Shown piece by piece: positions 59,421-64,000 of a stretch of DNA of 64,000 nucleotides. The stretch's first letter is position 1. Each line of letters begins with the position of its first letter. Both the position numbers and the translations under genes were made by a program. The stretch covers positions 33,516,360-33,580,359 of the forward strand of contig JAPFBE010000003.1 of the NCBI GenBank assembly GCA_034336665.1, in the 5' to 3' direction. The notes beneath the pieces are model-generated. The model saw nothing but the letters and a program-made list of their open reading frames with translations. It was not told the DNA's origin and did no database searches. Origin of the DNA: Luscinia megarhynchos. Lineage: Eukaryota > Chordata > Aves > Passeriformes > Turdidae.

Positions 59421-61096
59421 ATATCCCTCAACTGGAAGAACAAGAGGCTCTTTGGTTATCCTCTATGTCCTATAATGTTCATATTTAATGACTGCTTGAA
59501 GGTGAAAACATATTAAAAGTGACAGAAATAATAAGAAAATTATAAAATATTAGAAAAACTAATACTTTAAGCAAGGAAAATAATTTTTGTTTATTTTTGC
59601 ATTATTGCTCCTTTTAAAAAAGACTGTTACTAAAGCAGAAGGTATTTTCCAGTAAGTCATCTGGAATTTTAATCAGATTCTACTTGGTGTCTGAATCTGA
59701 AGCTGGCACCCCAGACACCCACTCACACCACTGTGAGCACTTCTCTGCTTCTTAGGAGTAGGACTGGGCTTCCAAGAATCTGAGTTAGGCTGTCTTGTTT
59801 ACAGCAAGGGCTACTGAGGGCAGATTATAGCATTACATCTTTAGAAGGAATCGTGTCAAAATTACTTATATTTGTAGTATTTTTACAATTAACAACTGAA
59901 TTGATGTATCCTGTGTTTGAATTCTGTGTTGCTTGGACAGAGAAAGGCAAATCACATTTTGCTTGGGGTACCTGGGATTTGGGAGCTGAATGAAAGTGAA
60001 TTTACCCCAGGAAGGTGAAGACCTCTGCCCCATTGCCCTCTGTGAATGTGCATCTCAGAGGAGCTGTGGTCACACAAATGTGGGCATGAGGCACAAGTAA
60101 GTTCACATACAGTTCATAACCATGCATAGGAACTGGGCTTAGCCACAATGGGGAGTCAACTTGACTTTTAAATTTATTTTTTTTATAGTGATCTGTTTAC
60201 ATTCTACTCTAAACAGTTTCTTCCACCACTATTTTTGATGCAACAGGAGGAGGGAAAAGAATGTGTTTGACAAAGGACCTTTGATGTGTATTGTGGTGGC
60301 TTTGGGGTTTGCTAGCGGATCCAGCAGAATCATGCTGTGGATCTGCAGGACAGTTTGAAGCTTTCTCTGGACTCTGGGCAGCCCGTTGGGTGTGTATAGC
60401 AGCTATTCAGGGTAGGAGGTAAGAGGCAGACAGCACAGGTGCTACTGTATGATCCCCTTGGTGCCATCAGCTGCAGCAACCAGCCTAACTCACCTGTGAG
60501 AGCCTCTGCATGTGCAGTGATTTTTTTCTGACCATCATCATATTTCTATTACTAGGGGAAGACATTTGTTAAATTAGCTGTGAATACTCGTGTTTGAAAT
60601 ATATGATCATATAGATTTCTTTTTTCTCCAAGGGACACCAATTTTAGTCCTAAACATTTAAAATTCAAGTATGGGAATACAGCCAGAGCACCTCATGAAA
60701 ATTGGGATTTATTTACTTTATGGCATAATTTTCCCCTTGGTCCAGTGTCCTTTACTAGAAAAAAATTCATTTAATAGGTTATGAATTCTTCTCAAAGATG
60801 AACCACTCCACCACTAGGCTTTCTGGTTATTGTGCACAGGGGCAAGATGAAAGTGACAGTATGAAACATTTTCATTCCAATCCCAGTAACATACTCATGT
60901 ATTACATACATATGAATACTCAGCACATCAAGGAAACTATTCACTTTTGGGGGGAAATATCTGTGTGGCTATGCTTTTTTTCAAATGTGCTATTTAATAA
61001 AAAAAAAGTTGTTAAAATAAATGATCCAATTCTTGTGGTAGCTCTACTCATCTGGCCCAACGTGGGTAGAAGAGAGTACTAAGGTGTTAATAGCAT
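59421..61096. other. Unique non-coding sequence
   Basis: No gene recognised. The segment at about 60290-60520 is GC-richer and begins TGTGGTGGC, which faintly recalls an avian LTR start. No matching end or polyadenylation signal supports it. Confidence 0.5.
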
Positions 61097-61503
61097 TGTA
61101 GAATCATGCCTTCCACTAGACCAGGTAGCTCAAAGCCCCATCAAAACTGGCCTTTAACACTTCCAGGGATGGGACACCCACAGCCTTTCTGAGAAACCTT
61201 TTCCAATGCCTCAACACTTTCATGGTAGAGAAAGTTTCCCTTATATCTCATCTAAACCTACCCTCTCTGAGTTCAATATCCCTTGTGTCAATACATGCCC
61301 TTGTAAAAAGTGCCTCTCCAGCTCTTATGTAAGCCCCTGTAGGTACCTGAAGGCTGCTACTTCGTCTCCCTGGAGCCTTCTCCAGTCTGAAGAACTCCAG
61401 CTCTCTCAGCCTGTCTTCACAGCAGAGGTGTTCCAGCCATCTGATCATCTTTGCAACACTCCTGGGCTTACTCCAACAGGTCTGCCACCTTCTTTGGTCT
61501 GGT
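61097..61503 (-). mobile_element. CR1 LINE, 3' fragment including ORF2 C-terminus
   Basis: The reverse complement of a CR1 3' region is well preserved. Blocks such as CCACTAGACCAGGTAGCTCA, AACACTTCCAGGGATGGG, TATCTCATCTAAACC, CTGAAGGCTGCT, CTCAGCCTGTCTTCACAG and CATCTGATCATCTTTGC occur in the expected order. A minus-strand frame (61248-61448) reads the C-terminal tail of the CR1 ORF2 (endonuclease/reverse transcriptase) protein, with EDRLREL, LEKAPGR and AGEALFTRAC recognisable. The frame is degraded by substitutions and no catalytic domain is present. The very 3' end is shortened by an internal deletion between TAGAATCAT and CCTTCCACTAG. It is a dead, 5'-truncated copy. Confidence 0.95.
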
Positions 61504-61954
61504 AGGTGTTAATACCCACATTCTTTATTGTTTTCACAGGAAATTAAACTGAAAAATTACAAAGGGCAATGATACTGAAACTTTGCATGGAGAACCATGC
61601 AACTGTGGCAACACCTCATTCCATTCTCAAAATAGTTTACAGATCATTTTTTGGCTCTGAATTCACTCCTGTGAGGTAACTGCATCCTTTATTTTCACAC
61701 TTTAAAAATAAAACAGCCTGGGACTCTATCCCAGTCTCTTCCTCTGCCTTCTCCCTTACCAAAACAGAGCCACAGCCCTCTTCCTGAGAGGGAAACCTGA
61801 GATTTTTAGCAGCAGTACTTGGCAGAAAAGGAAGCCAGCTTCACTTTCTCAAATGCATTTTGTGGTAATGCTCTTGGTAATGCCATATGCATACCTGTAA
61901 AGGAGACAGCTCATGTGGAGAAGCACTTTTCCTCTGAAACCTTGCACTCCAGAA
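61504..61954. other. Unique non-coding sequence
   Basis: Ordinary sequence between the CR1 copy and the TCTCC array. Nothing recognised. Confidence 0.55.
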
Positions 61955-62250
61955 TCTCTCCTCTCCTCTCCTCTCCTCTCCTCTCCTCTCCTCTCCTCTC
62001 CTCTCCTCTCCTCTCCTCTCCTCTCCTCTCCTCTCCTCTCCTCTCCTCTCCTCTCCTCTCCTCTCCTCTCCTCTCCTCTCCTCTCCTCTCCTCTCCTCTC
62101 CTCTCTCCTCTCCTCTCCTCTCCTCTCCTCTCCTCTCTCTCCTCTCCTCTCCTCTCCTCTCCTCTCCTCTCCTCCCTCTCCTCTCTCCTCTCCTCTCCTC
62201 CTCTCCTCTCCTCTCCTCTCCTCTCCTCTCCTCTCCTCTCTCCTCTCCTC
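61955..62250. repeat. (TCTCC)n pentanucleotide array
   Basis: About 295 bp of TCTCC units. Units are in perfect phase to about 62104. Beyond that the array is broken by CTCTCTCC, CTCCCTC and CCTCCTC variants. The longest open frames in the window (148 and 168 codons) are only translations of this repeat. The G-rich strand (GGAGA)n could form two-layer quadruplexes or triplexes. Confidence 0.97.
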
Positions 62251-62789
62251 TTTGCTCTTTTCTGAGATGAGGACAAAAAGATGACAGTAAAATTCTCACT
62301 TGCTCAAGATTTATATGCCTGTTTGAGCCTAAAATTAAAATATTCATAAATATTTTTTTCTTGTTGAAGTCATAGGCTTTATGCTTCAGTTTTCAAGAGT
62401 TTTAGATTTGAAGTTGTTAACCTTGCTGTTTAATCCCTGATTTATATTGACATGGTTAAATCTCTGGTTATAGTGAATACTACTATATTAAAAAAAAAGG
62501 TGTGCCAAAACTCTTTCCCAATAATAAGTTTTATTAGGTACATCAGGTGTTACTGTAGCATAGATATACAGTGTAGGTACATTGCAAACAGCATCTTATA
62601 GTATCAGACAAAGAGAACCTTTTACAAACCCCATGTCTCTAATTTCATTTTAGAAAATTAGATACTAAGAATTTTGCATAAGATAACTGTATTACTGGGA
62701 TGCAATTTGGCCCAGGTTTCTAGCTTTAGTGCATGTGGCTCCTTAATAAAAAGTGTCAGTTAAAATGAAAATACAGCTTGGGTAATTAA
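62251..62789. other. Unique non-coding sequence
   Basis: AT-rich DNA without a recognisable feature. Confidence 0.55.
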
Positions 62790-63610
62790 ATTTAATTGGA
62801 TCTTGTCACTTTAAATCCTCTTCGTTTTTGAGTGTTTCTACAGAATTGCAGCTTCTGGTTTGCTAATTTCTTTATTGCAAGCTGTGCTCTGAACCTGACT
62901 GTCCTATAATAAAGTGGGACCTTGTTTTTGTAGAGGGCTTTGAACCATGACTGTAATAACAAACAAAAGGAGGGTGGGAGCTGATTTATTGCCAAAAGAA
63001 AATCTCTCCTTTATTTCTTACATCTTCAGATGGTGAAAAATCATGCTTCTGATTTTATTAACTCTTTAATTTTCTTGCCAGTTGATCACCATTTTGCACA
63101 AGCACTCATGTGTATTATGGTGTGATGCTATGCCTGTGACAGGTAGCAGCAGCAATTATCATACTTTTTTATATTGGAGCTGTTTGGGCAAGCAATAGGG
63201 ATTAGGTGAATTGCAGTATTATTCATATGTAGGTGAAGCAGGGTGCAGGCAGTGACAATGCAAATGATGTGTACTGCCTGCCAATAGCCACTGTGCAGAT
63301 TCACAGGGATCACCTTCTCCAGGGGTGAGAGGTAATTCAGTTGGTTATTACACATTGCACATGCACAGCATCCAAAGGCAAGGAAGATTTAAGTGTAGGC
63401 GATGAAGAAAAAAAATATCTGCCATACTGACAGACACATCATAAAAATGATGTCTGTCACAAATTGTTCAACTGCTAATGTCCTTATTTCAAATTAAAGT
63501 TGAATTTGTACACTCAGGTTTTGTGTGTGAAATGCAGCATCACAGCATCCTTGATTAGAAGACAGGTCACTCAACGCCGACATTTCAGAACATTAGAGAT
63601 GTGAGACTGT
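62790..63610. other. Candidate conserved non-coding element(s)
   Basis: About 0.8 kb of complex sequence with no repeat resemblance. It contains octamer ATGCAAAT (63258-63265), several GCTAAT/GATTA/CAATTAT homeodomain-like words and a TGACAG inverted pair (63428-63459). CpGs are few in the body but cluster near the end (AGGCGATG, CAACGCCGAC). Enhancer-like texture, inferred only. Confidence 0.33.
63428..63459. repeat. Inverted repeat with TGACAG ends
   Basis: TGACAGAC-AC-ATCAT (63428-63442) pairs with ATGATGTCTGTCA (63447-63459) around an AAAA loop, with a two-base bulge. The ends are TGACAG words, the binding core of MEIS/PREP/TGIF homeodomain proteins, in inverted orientation. Confidence 0.82.
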
Positions 63611-64000
63611 CCTTCACAGCGCAGTAGTGGTCCCCTGATTCTCTGCTAAAGCATATGGATATGATGTAATTACATTTTGCAAAGTGCTGGTGACACAAGT
63701 TTCTCAGACAGAACTGCCATGCCAGTGTAGTCTCTACTGTTCATAACCTCTTCCAGAGGTGTGTCTCACATCTCACCAATACTCCTGGGATAAAACCTCT
63801 GCAGCCTGACACAGAAGGATCTGTTCAGTTGCCCACCCACGGGTCACCACGGTGTTTGAGGTGCCTGAGGGTGTATGAGATTCCTGCACTTGAATGAGGT
63901 TTAGAGCTCAGATGAGGATCTGACTTCACATATTGGTGTCTACATGGAAAACATGTTCCCAAGTGTGTATTTTAACTAAAGAATCTTTAGCATTTTGTTC
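63611..64000. other. Unique non-coding sequence
   Basis: No recognisable feature to the end of the window. Confidence 0.55.

Noticed and set aside
60294..60520. Possible LTR beginning TGTGGTGGC
   Set aside because: No matching CA end, polyadenylation signal, primer-binding site or second copy could be found.
61841..62347. Longest open frames in the window (168 and 148 codons)
   Set aside because: They only translate the TCTCC/GGAGA array; no unique protein sequence of note lies outside the repeat.
1..64000. A novel multi-gene system, or bacterial-type operon
   Set aside because: Sequence is vertebrate non-coding DNA; no clusters of real genes, ribosome binding sites or co-directional frames exist.
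1..64000. tRNA, rRNA or mitochondrial insertion
   Set aside because: I saw no tRNA B-box of the GGTTCGAATCC type, no rRNA blocks and no recognisable mitochondrial gene; covariance-model searches could still find small structured RNAs that I cannot see by eye.

Overview
The window is non-coding nuclear DNA from a vertebrate, most likely a bird. The main evidence is three pieces of the CR1 LINE family. Two of them (55493-55746 on the plus strand, 61097-61503 on the minus strand) carry the long, characteristic CR1 3' region almost intact. Sparse interspersed repeats, AT-rich unique sequence and long pentanucleotide arrays fit an avian genome. A reptile is not excluded, and a more exact placement would be a guess. 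No protein-coding gene, tRNA, rRNA, CRISPR array or bacterial-type operon can be supported. The open frames are no longer than expected by chance, or they run through simple repeats. The only recognisable protein signal is the C-terminal tail of the CR1 ORF2 protein inside the element at 61 kb.

Layout. 1-18.8 kb: unique AT-rich sequence with a perfect 11-bp-stem hairpin (2102-2126), a four-copy 13-bp minisatellite (5530-5581), a T15 tract, and GAAA and GATA microsatellites (11187-11364). 18.8-30.8 kb: a probable decayed CR1 3' end, several two-copy tandem duplications and a GATATA array (24081-24196). 30.8-31.6 kb: an unusually 'clean' stretch that may be a conserved non-coding element. 34.9-37.4 kb: a pair of about 93-bp, roughly 91% identical sequences in opposite orientation, 2.3 kb apart. 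39.3 kb: a GC-rich patch with a near-perfect 25-bp palindrome and resemblance to the core of a MIR-type SINE. 43.7 kb: a short open frame behind a good splice acceptor, not recognised. 46-48 kb: poly-A, TTA and polypurine tracts.

48.4-53.1 kb is the most interesting part. It holds several blocks that keep clustered CpGs and dense homeodomain, POU, SOX and PBX-like words with no recognisable repeats. That is the usual look of deeply conserved developmental enhancers. Similar but shorter blocks lie at about 56.9, 59.0 and 62.8-63.6 kb. 54.0 kb has a (GGGAA)n array with quadruplex potential and 62.0 kb a (TCTCC)n array that is pure in one half and broken in the other.

The best overall reading is an intergenic desert or a large intron, possibly the regulatory landscape of a developmental gene. 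I see no evidence of a novel multi-gene system. The items worth checking are the candidate enhancer cluster, the paired inverted repeat, the octamer excess and the hairpins.
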